DNA of 64,000 nt from a virus. This document shows positions 8,139-16,265 of the stretch, one piece after another (positions within the stretch are counted from its first letter, which is position 1; each line of letters starts with the position of its first letter). The position numbers and the translations under genes are program-made. The stretch lies in IMG/VR virus record IMGVR_UViG_3300046804_005146, positions 1 to 64,000 of that record. One strand, written 5' to 3'. The notes under the pieces were generated by a model. The model saw only the letters and a list, made by a program, of their open reading frames with translations. It was not told the origin of the DNA and did no database searches.

Positions 8139-10338
8139 ATGCACCTCCTGCACAAGCTTGAGCTCCTAACGTTGTTGCATCTACATGTGATTCATTCTCT
8201 TCTACTACAGTAGACCAATCTATCTCCTTATATTCTCTCTGTAAGTCGCACCATGTCTTCCAAAGGGAGACATGCTTTAGACAGTGAGTAGCTTTACGTT
8301 TGTTACCATTGAAATATCTATCTGCAAATTGATGCAAACGTCTATTCCAATCAAGCTTTCTCCATTGCGAATCACTCTGCGGGCAATCTTTAATTTTCTC
8401 ACCTATACCGAGAGCACTGTCGCAGGCAGCCCATAAGTTGTTCTTGAAAGCATGCAATCCATCAACAATTAACCCACTTGCAAATACTGCAGCATCACCA
8501 TACTCTTCTACTATCTCTTTTGCATTAAGAACAGTTGCAAAAGGTGCCTGTGGATAATCTAAGTCACCAGAAGCAGATAGAAGAGAGATTCCAGCAAACC
8601 ATTTTCTATTTGTGTAGATGTAATCTCTAACAACGTCCCACTCATCTTCTGCTACCGTAATGGTATTACTGACATTATGTCTAAGAGCAGGTGAAACACA
8701 AAGCTCTTTATTAGTACCAGCTTCTACCCAATTCTGTTGAGTCAATTTAACTTTCTCTAATAGATCAACAGCTTTCAAATTATTCTTTGTAACAGCCCCT
8801 TTTGGTACTTCACATAGAAACGATACAACTTTATCAGTTTGTGTAGCACTCCATACAGAAGTTTCTACTGCAAGAGGATTAATTTCTTCGAATTTCTGAA
8901 GAGGAAATTCAAGATGATTTGCTTGCACACGACGGATATAGCGTTTTGCGTGGTGAGGATGGATACCGGAAGCTGTACCTAACACACAAGAAGTACTACC
9001 AGCTGGTTTAACGCAAGTAGTTCTAGCAGCTGCATTTATACCAATCAACTTAGCAATCTTCTTATTCATCTTCTTAATCTCTTGAGCACCTTTACGTTGA
9101 ATTTCTGGATTGAGAAGAATTTCTGGGTTATCCATAATACCGGTTATAGAGCAACCTAACAAAGCTTCTTTATCGGTAATCTCTTTTGTCTCTTTTGACA
9201 AATATTTGAAGTCTGTGTATCCAGCCTGTAAAGTACCAATAACAGCAGCAGCTCTACAAGCCTGTAAAAACTTTTCTTCTGTATCACAGTACTTACCGTT
9301 AATTTCGCAGAGATTGCAGAATTGCCATCCACTACGACCATCTTCCGTCTGAGGATACAGACCGATTTCTACACAAGGGTTATACCCACAATCTTCATTT
9401 TCTGCGAATACAAATCCTGGTTCACCGAATTGTTTTGTTGATTCGATAAGCTTTGTAAACTCTTCTTTAGTCACCTCATCTTTAACAAGTAAGACTGAAT
9501 TGTTAGATCTAGCTCTCTGAGGATTATCAATAAACCAAGAACCTGTTTTAGCATTCATCATTTCACTATCGGTCTTACTGAACAGACAGATAGTGGCTGA
9601 TCTACGAACACCACCTGATAGAACTGCATTACTGAAATGCATAATCATATCATAAACATCAATAGAACGTAGTTTAACGGAATCTTTATTATGCAGTCTG
9701 TTGAGAATGATCTTACGAGCTTTCTCTAACGCTGCTCTAAGACCTTCTGGTCCAGGAGCTTTAAACTGACCAGCAATTAAAGCTCCTTCTGGTCTGATTG
9801 TCGAAAGATCATATTCGATATCATATCCAAAGAATTCAGAATCTTTGACAAGAAACGATTCCACCAACACTCTAACGCATTCTGACCATCCTTCGATACT
9901 ATCTTCTGGAGTAAACACTTTTCTGCCTTTAGTAGTAGCATAAGCGTTAGGCAGCTTATTAATGTGTTTATGCTGTACACTGAAACCAACACCACACCCA
10001 CAAAGAAGCAAATACATTGCTTCAGAAAATGCAGCAGGACGATCAATATATCCAAAACTACAGTTAAATACTTTTGCATTATGTTTAAAGACTGGTTCAC
10101 CGCCAAATTGCAATATACGTTGAGCCCCTAACACCCTTTTCTTTTTTACTTGAGTTTTAGCAAACTCTAATTCTTTAACGAGTTCTGGGTGACTGTTAAT
10201 TGCATTTTGATATCTAGTAGAATGCATATCAAAAACGCGGTTAACCATCTCATCCCAAGACTCTCTGCGCTTTTTCTCAGGTAAGTAACGCGCATATTTT
10301 GCGTAAATTGTGTAATCAGATAGTGCTTTGACGCTCAT
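8128..10338 (-). CDS. nrdJ: NrdJ, adenosylcobalamin-dependent ribonucleoside-triphosphate reductase
   Basis: Monomeric class II ribonucleotide reductase of 736 residues, converting NTPs to dNTPs for phage replication. Visible signatures are CSFGYIDRPAAFSEA with LLCGCGVGFSV, NPCVEIGLYPQ, QFCNLCEING and KPAGSTSCVLG. The C-terminal redox pair is in ACAGGACAI. Length matches the Lactobacillus-type triphosphate reductase. It needs B12 from the host, which implies a host that makes or imports cobalamin. A TATAAATA box lies eight bases before the ATG. Confidence 0.95.
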   Translation of the reverse strand: MSVKALSDYTIYAKYARYLPEKKRRESWDEMVNRVFDMHSTRYQNAINSHPELVKELEFAKTQVKKKRVLGAQRILQFGGEPVFKHNAKVFNCSFGYIDRPAAFSEAMYLLLCGCGVGFSVQHKHINKLPNAYATTKGRKVFTPEDSIEGWSECVRVLVESFLVKDSEFFGYDIEYDLSTIRPEGALIAGQFKAPGPEGLRAALEKARKIILNRLHNKDSVKLRSIDVYDMIMHFSNAVLSGGVRRSATICLFSKTDSEMMNAKTGSWFIDNPQRARSNNSVLLVKDEVTKEEFTKLIESTKQFGEPGFVFAENEDCGYNPCVEIGLYPQTEDGRSGWQFCNLCEINGKYCDTEEKFLQACRAAAVIGTLQAGYTDFKYLSKETKEITDKEALLGCSITGIMDNPEILLNPEIQRKGAQEIKKMNKKIAKLIGINAAARTTCVKPAGSTSCVLGTASGIHPHHAKRYIRRVQANHLEFPLQKFEEINPLAVETSVWSATQTDKVVSFLCEVPKGAVTKNNLKAVDLLEKVKLTQQNWVEAGTNKELCVSPALRHNVSNTITVAEDEWDVVRDYIYTNRKWFAGISLLSASGDLDYPQAPFATVLNAKEIVEEYGDAAVFASGLIVDGLHAFKNNLWAACDSALGIGEKIKDCPQSDSQWRKLDWNRRLHQFADRYFNGNKRKATHCLKHVSLWKTWCDLQREYKEIDWSTVVEENESHVDATTLGAQACAGGACAI

Positions 10339-10346
10339 AGGAAAAT

Positions 10347-10354
10347 TATTTATA
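10347..10354 (-). promoter_or_regulatory. Late-type promoter box for nrdJ
   Basis: Exact TATAAATA on the minus strand, eight bases before the nrdJ ATG. A late-type box on a nucleotide-supply gene is unexpected. Confidence 0.6.
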
Positions 10355-10373
10355 GGGTGAACACAGAAAAAAA

Positions 10374-10859
10374 TTATGTTAATAAAAATAATTTTAATGC
10401 TGCAAATTTTTGGAAATCAAAAACTTTCTCATCCAGACATAGTAAATGTTGGAATATTTTTTTATCGGTATTGAAACTGTCATCAGATACCTTTTTAAGA
10501 TTATCAAAATCTATAGGATAGATGTTGTCTGAAAAAGATCCGTAGGTCTCTCTACATGTAAAACCGTATTGAGTTAAAATGTTTTCATAAAGAGGTAATG
10601 TGATGTGAATCTTTTCTTGCTTTTTGACAGTATTAATAAGCGACTTAACATTGCTATTAGATGTTAAAATAATGCCTTTAAAAGCTTTTTGTTTGTGAAG
10701 AATTTTTACTGGGTTATAGGTCTTGTTTAAGACAATACGTTTATCATCGTATTCATTCTTAATAATGAAACCTAAAAACAAAACAGGAAAACAACTACGA
10801 TCTAAAACTTTATAATCGTCAATATCCACTGGCTTATCAATTAATTCAATATCTATCAT
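10374..10859 (-). CDS. Uncharacterised protein, 161 residues
   Basis: No family recognised. The sequence is mixed alpha/beta with a central hydrophobic LDRSCFPVLFLGFII segment that is more likely a buried strand than a membrane span. The start overlaps the upstream gene by four bases (ATGA), placing it in a three-gene minus-strand unit (11445 to 10374) ahead of nrdJ. Confidence 0.7.
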   Translation of the reverse strand: MIDIELIDKPVDIDDYKVLDRSCFPVLFLGFIIKNEYDDKRIVLNKTYNPVKILHKQKAFKGIILTSNSNVKSLINTVKKQEKIHITLPLYENILTQYGFTCRETYGSFSDNIYPIDFDNLKKVSDDSFNTDKKIFQHLLCLDEKVFDFQKFAALKLFLLT

Positions 10860-11068
10860 GATGCAAATACTTTCGTTAAAATAGCTCTCTTCAAATCGTA
10901 AACATACGTTTTACTACTATTATTTTTTGTTACGTTTACAAATCCCAAATCATCACTACTGTCTACACTCATAATATCTCCATCAGTTGAAAATATCTTT
11001 AAAGTCTGCCCTTTAGTATTCATAACTCGTATAGAATTTTTACCGTTGTAAGTCAGTAAGTGTTTCAT
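10856..11068 (-). CDS. Uncharacterised small protein, 70 residues
   Basis: Short, strand-rich sequence (SIRVMNTKGQTLKIFSTDGD) without a recognised family. It begins two bases after the upstream gene and overlaps the downstream one by four bases, which supports it being translated. Confidence 0.65.
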   Translation of the reverse strand: MKHLLTYNGKNSIRVMNTKGQTLKIFSTDGDIMSVDSSDDLGFVNVTKNNSSKTYVYDLKRAILTKVFAS

Positions 11069-11070
11069 TG

Positions 11071-11445
11071 TTATTTCGATTTGATTATATGATTGTTAAT
11101 GAAGTTTTCAACATCTTCGTCTGATTTATTAAAAGTAAAGGATGTTAATACATTAACTGCACTAGATGTGTCATTAACTTTTACGGGAGTTTTCTGATAC
11201 TCTTCTTCAAGTTTCTGAATTACATCTTTTGGAGGTAGGTCATCATCTTCAGGAACATTCAACAGTTTACGGATATCGTTAATCTTATAACCTCTCTTTA
11301 GAAAAGCTTTAACTTCTTTACTAACATACATTTTTTGCAAATTACTTTCATCACCATACTCTTTTAATAGTTTCTCTAAATAACTGCCTGCAAATGTAGC
11401 ACTCTTACCTGTAACTACACATATCACCTTTTTACTTTTATTCAT
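11071..11445 (-). CDS. Uncharacterised protein, 124 residues
   Basis: The N-terminus [19 protein letters not shown] and the following [14 protein letters not shown] look conserved and globular; an acidic, low-complexity tail follows. No family assigned. It is divergent from the EF-hand protein at 11469, with 23 bases between start codons that hold the promoter of the latter. Confidence 0.7.
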   Translation of the reverse strand: MNKSKKVICVVTGKSATFAGSYLEKLLKEYGDESNLQKMYVSKEVKAFLKRGYKINDIRKLLNVPEDDDLPPKDVIQKLEEEYQKTPVKVNDTSSAVNVLTSFTFNKSDEDVENFINNHIIKSK

Positions 11446-11455
11446 ATGTAGATTG

Positions 11456-11463
11456 TATAAATA
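11456..11463 (+). promoter_or_regulatory. Consensus T4-type late promoter
   Basis: Exact TATAAATA followed by TTATC and ATG at 11469: five bases of spacing. Confidence 0.7.
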
Positions 11464-11468
11464 TTATC

Positions 11469-11654
11469 ATGAAATTCAATGATTTGGTGAACAATCTTTT
11501 GACTGAAGCTAAGAAGTTAGACCCTGTTGGACGTGAAGATTCTGACGTAAACAATGATGGTAAAGTAGATAAGACGGATGACTATCTTCTTAACAGACGT
11601 AAGAAAGTTTCTTCTGCTATTAAAGGCAAAAAAAAAGCAAAAAAGAAAAAGTAA
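11469..11654 (+). CDS. EF-hand protein with capsid-targeting-like N-terminus (zero-frame product)
   Basis: The N-terminus [14 protein letters not shown] resembles T4 internal-protein leader peptides with a prohead-protease-like site LTE/A. Then comes an EF-hand or dockerin-like calcium loop, [13 protein letters not shown] (26-38), and a lysine-rich tail. The zero frame stops at 11652-11654 right after an A-rich stretch with the slippery heptamer AAAAAAG (11639-11645). Coding-like sequence continues in the -1 frame to 11872, so this may be only the short form. Late promoter TATAAATA lies five bases before the ATG. Confidence 0.8.
   Translation: MKFNDLVNNLLTEAKKLDPVGREDSDVNNDGKVDKTDDYLLNRRKKVSSAIKGKKKAKKKK
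11639..11645 (+). promoter_or_regulatory. Candidate -1 ribosomal frameshift site A AAA AAG
   Basis: The heptamer is in the correct phase (GCA AAA AAG in the zero frame), identical to the dnaX-type slippery site, and the zero-frame stop TAA begins six bases later. A sequencing deletion in the nearby run of nine A residues (11628-11636) would give the same picture. Confidence 0.45.
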
Positions 11655-11872
11655 CTGAAGCTAGAAGAGCTCCTTTAGTAGACGGTCCTATAACCAACTA
11701 CGGTACTAGACCTAGAGACCCGTCACAGGGTGCTATGGCATCTAATTTAAATGTAGCCAAAAATCCTGTAGGTGATATTAAAGTATGGGGTGGAGCTGCT
11801 CAACCAAACGTATTTAGATTACCTAAACTTAACGGGCGCGGGAAGAAGAATAAAAGACGTGCCGGCCGATAG
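11655..11872 (+). CDS. -1 frame continuation of the EF-hand protein
   Basis: In the -1 frame the reading continues after the slippery site with [14 protein letters not shown] and ends GRGKKNKRRAGR. It is rich in Pro, Gly, Asn and Arg like other virion proteins here, and VTE/A resembles another prohead-protease site. The frame has a stop just upstream (in ATTAAA near 11620) and no ATG until 11733, so it needs a frameshift, an internal start, or a corrected sequence. Its last 44 bases overlap the end of the SleB-like gene on the other strand. Confidence 0.55.
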
Positions 11873-12377
11873 TTATTGGTTTTGAACCACTTTGAAGTAA
11901 ATTTTTAGCCCAAGATGGTTTTATATTAGTTGTATGGTACCATCTAGCACCATTTGTTAAGTTTGTAGGTTTTGATCTTACTATTTGTTTAGCTAAATCA
12001 AATGACTTTTTGAATTGTGTCTTAGCTTTATTGACTAAAGCAGGTACATTAGCTCCATTGAAGCAAGAGAACTGTTTAGGAGCTAAAACTATTTTTGAAG
12101 GAGATTTACCTTCTTTTTTAGCTCTGTTCATTATAACTTCATATACTGCTTGCATCCCTTTTATACCTTCACCTCTTGCTTCTAGGACTAGTGTAGTTGC
12201 GATTAAATCTTCTTGTGATATATTTGATAGGGATGTTTGTACTTGTTGTTGTGGTACTGTGTTGGTTGGTTTGGCATGACCCCCAAGCATAGTAGCTAAA
12301 CCTAATCCAGCTCCTGCTAATGCACCTTTCCAACCTTCTTCTTGTACTGTTTTTTTATAATGTGCTTTAAATGTCAT
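11829..12377 (-). CDS. SleB-like cell wall hydrolase (probable endolysin)
   Basis: A 182-residue protein with a Hydrolase_2/SleB-type domain from about residue 55: LEARGEGIKGMQAVYEVIMN, then KQFSCFN, then ARWYHTT and IGRHVFY. These fit peptidoglycan lytic hydrolases. The N-terminal 50 residues hold a Gly/Ala-rich hydrophobic stretch (GALAGAGLGLATMLG) that could be a membrane or signal-arrest segment. It overlaps the helicase gene by four bases (ATGA). With no lysozyme domain in gp5, it is the only clear murein hydrolase in the window. Confidence 0.85.
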   Translation of the reverse strand: MTFKAHYKKTVQEEGWKGALAGAGLGLATMLGGHAKPTNTVPQQQVQTSLSNISQEDLIATTLVLEARGEGIKGMQAVYEVIMNRAKKEGKSPSKIVLAPKQFSCFNGANVPALVNKAKTQFKKSFDLAKQIVRSKPTNLTNGARWYHTTNIKPSWAKNLLQSGSKPITIGRHVFYSSSRAR

Positions 12378-13999
12378 ACAAATCTATCTATAAAGTATTT
12401 AGGCAATTTATCTTTGTTTTGCATTATTGCATCTAATAATACTCCATCTAAAATATATGTAACGCAATAATCGTCTTTAGATCTATTACCTCTACCACAA
12501 GCTTGTACAAGATTACAAAGCATTTTATCTACATACCACTGTTTATCGCTATCAAATAGTTTTTTAATTCTTGTATCACCTAAAGGTAGGTATGCTGCTT
12601 TAACTACTATTTGAAATCTTGCAAGATCATCTTTCAAATCCACTCCAAACGCCATAGATGGGCTCACGAGTACAGTAGGTACTGTAGCTTGACTATGTTG
12701 ATTTAAAATCTCTTCATTTACTGCTTCATCACTTCTAAACAAAAATCTATTACCTTTTAAATTATTTTGCAAATATTTTGTAATCTGTAAAGTATGAGTA
12801 TGTATGATGCCTTTTTCGTCTTTATGTTTGTCACATAACTTTTGTATTTGTTGTGTAAGTGCAGGTAAATGGCTCTCTAAATTTGCTTTATTGAGTTTAA
12901 ATTTAGATGTAATATAAATGGGAGCTTTTTTAGGATCGAAACTGCTTTCTGCTTCCACGAACACATAATCTTTAATACCTAAAGTCTCTGCAAACTTTTT
13001 ATGATCTATAATAGTAGCAGACATTAATAATACCTTTTCACCAGAATCAAAAATAAACTTAGAAAGGTTACTGACTTTTAAAGGCATCAATCTAACTGTT
13101 TTACCATCTCTATGACAAACGTACTCACAATCACCCCAGGTTTCAATTACCAATTTAACAGTGCTATGAAGATGTTTAAAATACTTTAATTTCATCTTCT
13201 CTGTGATGGTTACTTTCTTTTTTCTTTCAGTCATGTCTATCACAATGTCTGAAATATATTCAACTAGTACCTGACTAAGTTGATTAACCCACATCAAAAT
13301 AGATTCAGGTTCAGTTTTATATAGCAATGGTACTTTCAATCCCAGTTTGATTAGTTTATCAGGATCTATGAATAATGTAAATTGTTTAACGATTTCATCT
13401 TCTAATTCAGATGCTTCATCACATATCAAAAAGTTTTTACGTTTAACGTGTCCAGGTAAAGATAGAAACATCTTGTAGTTAAGAACACTAAAAACATTTG
13501 TTAGTGCTGTGTTTCTAGAATTATAGTAAGGGCATTTATAAGACATCCAGCATTCGTCTTTTAGTTTAGGCGTTAAAACGCATGGAGCAGTTTCAACATC
13601 AAAATTTGGATCTACTTCACATGTGTAGTTGGATTTACCTTTGAGTAGATATGCGTCTTGAAATAATTTATGGTACTGATCTTGTAAGCTCTTAGTAATA
13701 GTTAAAGCCATTGCACCGAACGGTTTTTCTTTCAAGCAATCTTCTTCATAAGTATAACTACCGACAGCATCTTGCTTAAATGCTCTGTAGCTATTAATTA
13801 AATCAAAAAATTTAGGAGAGCATTCATTCGCGTTATTACCTAAAGTTTTAGATATAAAACTTTTACCTGAACCTGTAGGTGCACTACAAATCACAAATTT
13901 GTTAGTCTTAAAAGCCTCTTCTATTTCTTTAATTAAACGAATTTGCTGTGGTAAAGGTTCAAAGCCTTCTGGAAACTTAGATAGATAGTTACTATACAC
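12374..13999 (-). CDS. DinG/XPD-like Fe-S superfamily 2 helicase
   Basis: A 541-residue ATP-dependent DNA helicase. Walker A is APTGSGKS (40-47), the motif II equivalent is DEASELEDE, and motif VI is QACGRGNRSKDD. Four cysteines between motifs I and II (NYTCEVD, APCVL, DECWMS, YKCPYY) have the placement of the XPD/DinG iron-sulfur cluster. It is in a minus-strand operon with the GroES-like and lysin genes. A role in replication, repair or R-loop removal is inferred from family. Confidence 0.85.
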   Translation of the reverse strand: MYSNYLSKFPEGFEPLPQQIRLIKEIEEAFKTNKFVICSAPTGSGKSFISKTLGNNANECSPKFFDLINSYRAFKQDAVGSYTYEEDCLKEKPFGAMALTITKSLQDQYHKLFQDAYLLKGKSNYTCEVDPNFDVETAPCVLTPKLKDECWMSYKCPYYNSRNTALTNVFSVLNYKMFLSLPGHVKRKNFLICDEASELEDEIVKQFTLFIDPDKLIKLGLKVPLLYKTEPESILMWVNQLSQVLVEYISDIVIDMTERKKKVTITEKMKLKYFKHLHSTVKLVIETWGDCEYVCHRDGKTVRLMPLKVSNLSKFIFDSGEKVLLMSATIIDHKKFAETLGIKDYVFVEAESSFDPKKAPIYITSKFKLNKANLESHLPALTQQIQKLCDKHKDEKGIIHTHTLQITKYLQNNLKGNRFLFRSDEAVNEEILNQHSQATVPTVLVSPSMAFGVDLKDDLARFQIVVKAAYLPLGDTRIKKLFDSDKQWYVDKMLCNLVQACGRGNRSKDDYCVTYILDGVLLDAIMQNKDKLPKYFIDRFV

Positions 14000-14010
14000 A
14001 CCTAATTATA

Positions 14011-14349
14011 TCAGTTAAGAGCGGATAAAACAACTACAGAATTGTAAAGTTTATTTCTTTTTTTAGGTATTAAAACTTTTGCTTTTAAAAACAAATCTAA
14101 GTTTTTTTGAGAAAAATCTTCTAAAGTGTATGAAAATTTGATATGATCTTGATGTGATTCTATATTAAACGGGTACGGTATTTCAAAAATTTTATTACCG
14201 GAAGAGGTTTTGATTACAAAATTAAAATAAAAATCTTTAAATCTGAAAACTAACAGTCTACCTACTTTAATAGGTTTGTCAGGATGTATAAAAAATGTAA
14301 CCTCTTTTTGTAAGAAATTATTAATACTGTTTTCTGCTTCTGTTATCAT
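14011..14349 (-). CDS. Uncharacterised protein, 112 residues
   Basis: Strand-rich, basic and aromatic (KVGRLLVFRFKDFYFNFVI); no family recognised. It overlaps the upstream gene by four bases (ATGA) and precedes the DinG-like helicase by 11 bases, so it belongs to the same operon. Confidence 0.7.
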   Translation of the reverse strand: MITEAENSINNFLQKEVTFFIHPDKPIKVGRLLVFRFKDFYFNFVIKTSSGNKIFEIPYPFNIESHQDHIKFSYTLEDFSQKNLDLFLKAKVLIPKKRNKLYNSVVVLSALN

Positions 14350-14720
14350 GAGTTCATAAACATTAATTTTGCCTCAGGAGACATTGTTAATAATTCATCG
14401 TTGAAATATTTCCAAAAATCTTCTCTTTTTATCGTTCTTAAAAGCTGACAATAATCCATGCTAACCATTCTCCAATCTTGCATAAAGATATCCCAAACTG
14501 GTAGTAGATTGTAAAATCTAGCTTGATAGGGAAGAGGGTTAGCAGGTTGTTTATAATTCAAAGAAACTCTACCGTTGACGCTTTCTAATATCGTGTTGTC
14601 TAAAGTGCATAACATACGTCTATATGGTAGTTTACCTTCATACATTCTTCTACGAGCGAAAGTAATCTCACAAACGTTTTCTTTTAGTGTTGCTTCCAGA
14701 GCTTGTAACGTTGTCTTCAT
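14346..14720 (-). CDS. Small protein of probable WYL_2/DUF2693 type
   Basis: A 124-residue protein. The pattern CEITFARRRM followed by RRMLCTLD and then PVWDIFMQDWRMVSMD resembles the Sm-like SH3 barrel family described in T4-like phages (DUF2693, WYL_2). Function unknown; nucleic acid binding is plausible from the fold. The start overlaps the GroES-like gene by 53 bases in another frame. Confidence 0.65.
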   Translation of the reverse strand: MKTTLQALEATLKENVCEITFARRRMYEGKLPYRRMLCTLDNTILESVNGRVSLNYKQPANPLPYQARFYNLLPVWDIFMQDWRMVSMDYCQLLRTIKREDFWKYFNDELLTMSPEAKLMFMNS

Positions 14721-15126
14721 TTTCTGTATTTAATTTGCAAATACCAAACAAGCGCTGTTCGTTGAGAAATACACCTTTCTTTAGCCTACCATGTCCCTCA
14801 ATATTTACGTTAGCTACTGCTACCCCTTTATCGTGCGGGAATAAAACAATATCACCTTTCTTAACATACTTTACCCCTGGTCCGGTAAGAATGACCTTAG
14901 CTTTTCTCCAAGCTTTAATCAGTGCGTTTGTTGGTACAAAGACACCATCCCTCATAACGGCATCTCCTTGACCATCATTTACTTCATCGACGTATTCTAC
15001 TAAAAGAATATCATCGAAAATAAAACTTAATACATAATCATCAAGACCAAAGTTACCTTTACCGTAACTGTCTAAATCAATTAAACTTTTTCTAGGTTCT
15101 AAAACATCAACAGATACTTGTGCCAT
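14668..15126 (-). CDS. GroES/gp31-like co-chaperonin
   Basis: A 152-residue protein with a GroES-like barrel layout. FDDILLVEYVDE resembles the first strand, a loop rich in Asp/Gly (NDGQGDAVMRDGVFVP) resembles the mobile loop, then AKVILTGPGVKYVKKGDIVL and the end block NEQRLFGICKL. T4 encodes gp31 in this role to fold its capsid protein with host GroEL. The C-terminal 20 residues are Ser/Asn/Lys-rich and overlap the next gene. Identification is by pattern only. Confidence 0.6.
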   Translation of the reverse strand: MAQVSVDVLEPRKSLIDLDSYGKGNFGLDDYVLSFIFDDILLVEYVDEVNDGQGDAVMRDGVFVPTNALIKAWRKAKVILTGPGVKYVKKGDIVLFPHDKGVAVANVNIEGHGRLKKGVFLNEQRLFGICKLNTENEDNVTSSGSNTKRKRL

Positions 15127-15130
15127 ATAA

Positions 15131-15487
15131 CTATATATCTAGTTGTTTAGCAAGATCAACGTTATTATTGTATTCTCTAATACTCATGAATTCTGGAGTT
15201 AGTTGTTTTTCTTTTTCTTCCTCTTTTTTAGCCTTTTTAATATATTCTATCTTTTTGAATTTACATTTAGGCAGCATATTATAGTAATATTCGTATTGAT
15301 CTTGTTTTGAGTTAATTAAATGTACTTGACTGTTTGCTGTACTATTGATGTAGCAAGCTAAATCTTTTGAATAAAAAGATAACCATCTATTCAACATAAA
15401 ACTATTAAACTGCGACTCATCATCGCAGTTTAATGTCATTTTTTGTTTAGATATGAGTACTGAATTAATTATATCAAATATTGTCAT
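15131..15487 (-). CDS. Possible clamp-loader small subunit (gp62-like)
   Basis: A 118-residue protein. The order MTIFDIINSV, then FMLNRWLSFYSKDLACYIN, then YEYYYNMLPKCKFKK resembles the short gp62 proteins of marine T4-like phages, where a helical region ends in a basic stretch. The tail is highly charged. gp44, its usual partner, is not in the window. Moderate confidence; the alternative is an unrelated helical protein. Confidence 0.5.
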   Translation of the reverse strand: MTIFDIINSVLISKQKMTLNCDDESQFNSFMLNRWLSFYSKDLACYINSTANSQVHLINSKQDQYEYYYNMLPKCKFKKIEYIKKAKKEEEKEKQLTPEFMSIREYNNNVDLAKQLDI

Positions 15488-15650
15488 TAATCTTAGTTAG
15501 TTTGTACCCATTTTTTGTTTCTTCCCAAAGAATTTTATCACCAGTTTTCCATCCAGCTTGATCTAATAAGCTATCAGGAAACTCAATATATAAATCTTCT
15601 TTATCTTTTTTAACATCAAGCAGCCATACTAATTTATTTTTCTTTTTCAT
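15474..15650 (-). CDS. AbrB/MazE-like small protein, 58 residues
   Basis: ATG at 15650 overlaps the DUF366 gene stop (ATGA), and the stop lies 14 bases into the next gene. The sequence DLYIEFPDSLLDQAGWKTGD resembles the swapped-hairpin AbrB/SpoVT DNA-binding fold (strand, Pro, LLDQAGWKTGD). A regulatory or structural role is possible but not shown. Confidence 0.65.
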   Translation of the reverse strand: MKKKNKLVWLLDVKKDKEDLYIEFPDSLLDQAGWKTGDKILWEETKNGYKLTKINDNI

Positions 15651-16237
15651 GAGATTACTTTAGTAGTTGCAATAAAAATATCGTCATTGGTAGAGTAGAA
15701 TACATTAATTACATCTCTCATAAAATCCTCTACTTGAGCGTTATTTAAGTTGGTACTATATGCAAATGCAGGAGCTCTACGACCAGCTGTAACGTTGATA
15801 CCTGTATGACCTAAAGCTACATTATTCTTGGTGTATGTGATACTGACGCTGCATTTACCGACTTTTTGTTCTGTACCATCACTACCTTTAAAAGTATCAT
15901 GCACCATCAAATCATCTCCATCCACTTCAATAGGCTTCTTTAGATACTTGTTTGACAAAATATTTGCAATTTGTGTATTAAAAAGTCTCTGATAAGCAAC
16001 TGCTCCAAATGCATCCAAGTTAGGAATTTCCCAACAAAAGTTAATAGCATCGTCACTGTAAATAAAATCGTTTTGAAGAATATCTTCACTATCGATCATT
16101 CCATCAGCTTGCACATTCATAGGAGCTCTAAACGATACAATATTGCCAATTGGTAGAGTATTCTTACGGAAATACTTATACGCAAAACGATTATGAATCA
16201 AAAGACCGTCGTAAACTTTTACATCGTTAATAATCAT
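15647..16237 (-). CDS. DUF366-family protein
   Basis: A 196-residue protein with the DUF366 pattern: FAYKYFRK, IVSFRAPMNV, DGMIDSEDI, DDAINFCWEI, DGDDLMV and LGHTGINV. The family is known mainly from archaea and some bacteria and is thought to be related in fold to lipoate/biotin ligase-like proteins; its biochemical role is unknown to me. It leads an eight-gene minus-strand operon running to the lysin, and has TATAAT five bases before the ATG. Confidence 0.75.
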   Translation of the reverse strand: MIINDVKVYDGLLIHNRFAYKYFRKNTLPIGNIVSFRAPMNVQADGMIDSEDILQNDFIYSDDAINFCWEIPNLDAFGAVAYQRLFNTQIANILSNKYLKKPIEVDGDDLMVHDTFKGSDGTEQKVGKCSVSITYTKNNVALGHTGINVTAGRRAPAFAYSTNLNNAQVEDFMRDVINVFYSTNDDIFIATTKVIS

Positions 16238-16242
16238 ACTTT

Positions 16243-16248
16243 ATTATA
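16243..16248 (-). promoter_or_regulatory. TATAAT promoter fused to the DUF366 gene start
   Basis: Minus strand TATAAT followed by AAAGT and ATG at 16237: five bases. Probably drives the operon down to the lysin gene. Confidence 0.6.
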
Positions 16249-16265
16249 GTAACGGATAGTTAATT

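Noticed and set aside
11733-11872. Independent small gene starting at ATG 11733
   Set aside because: Coding-like sequence in that frame already runs from the slippery site, and there is no promoter box or ribosome site before 11733; a frameshift extension fits better, though an internal start is not excluded.
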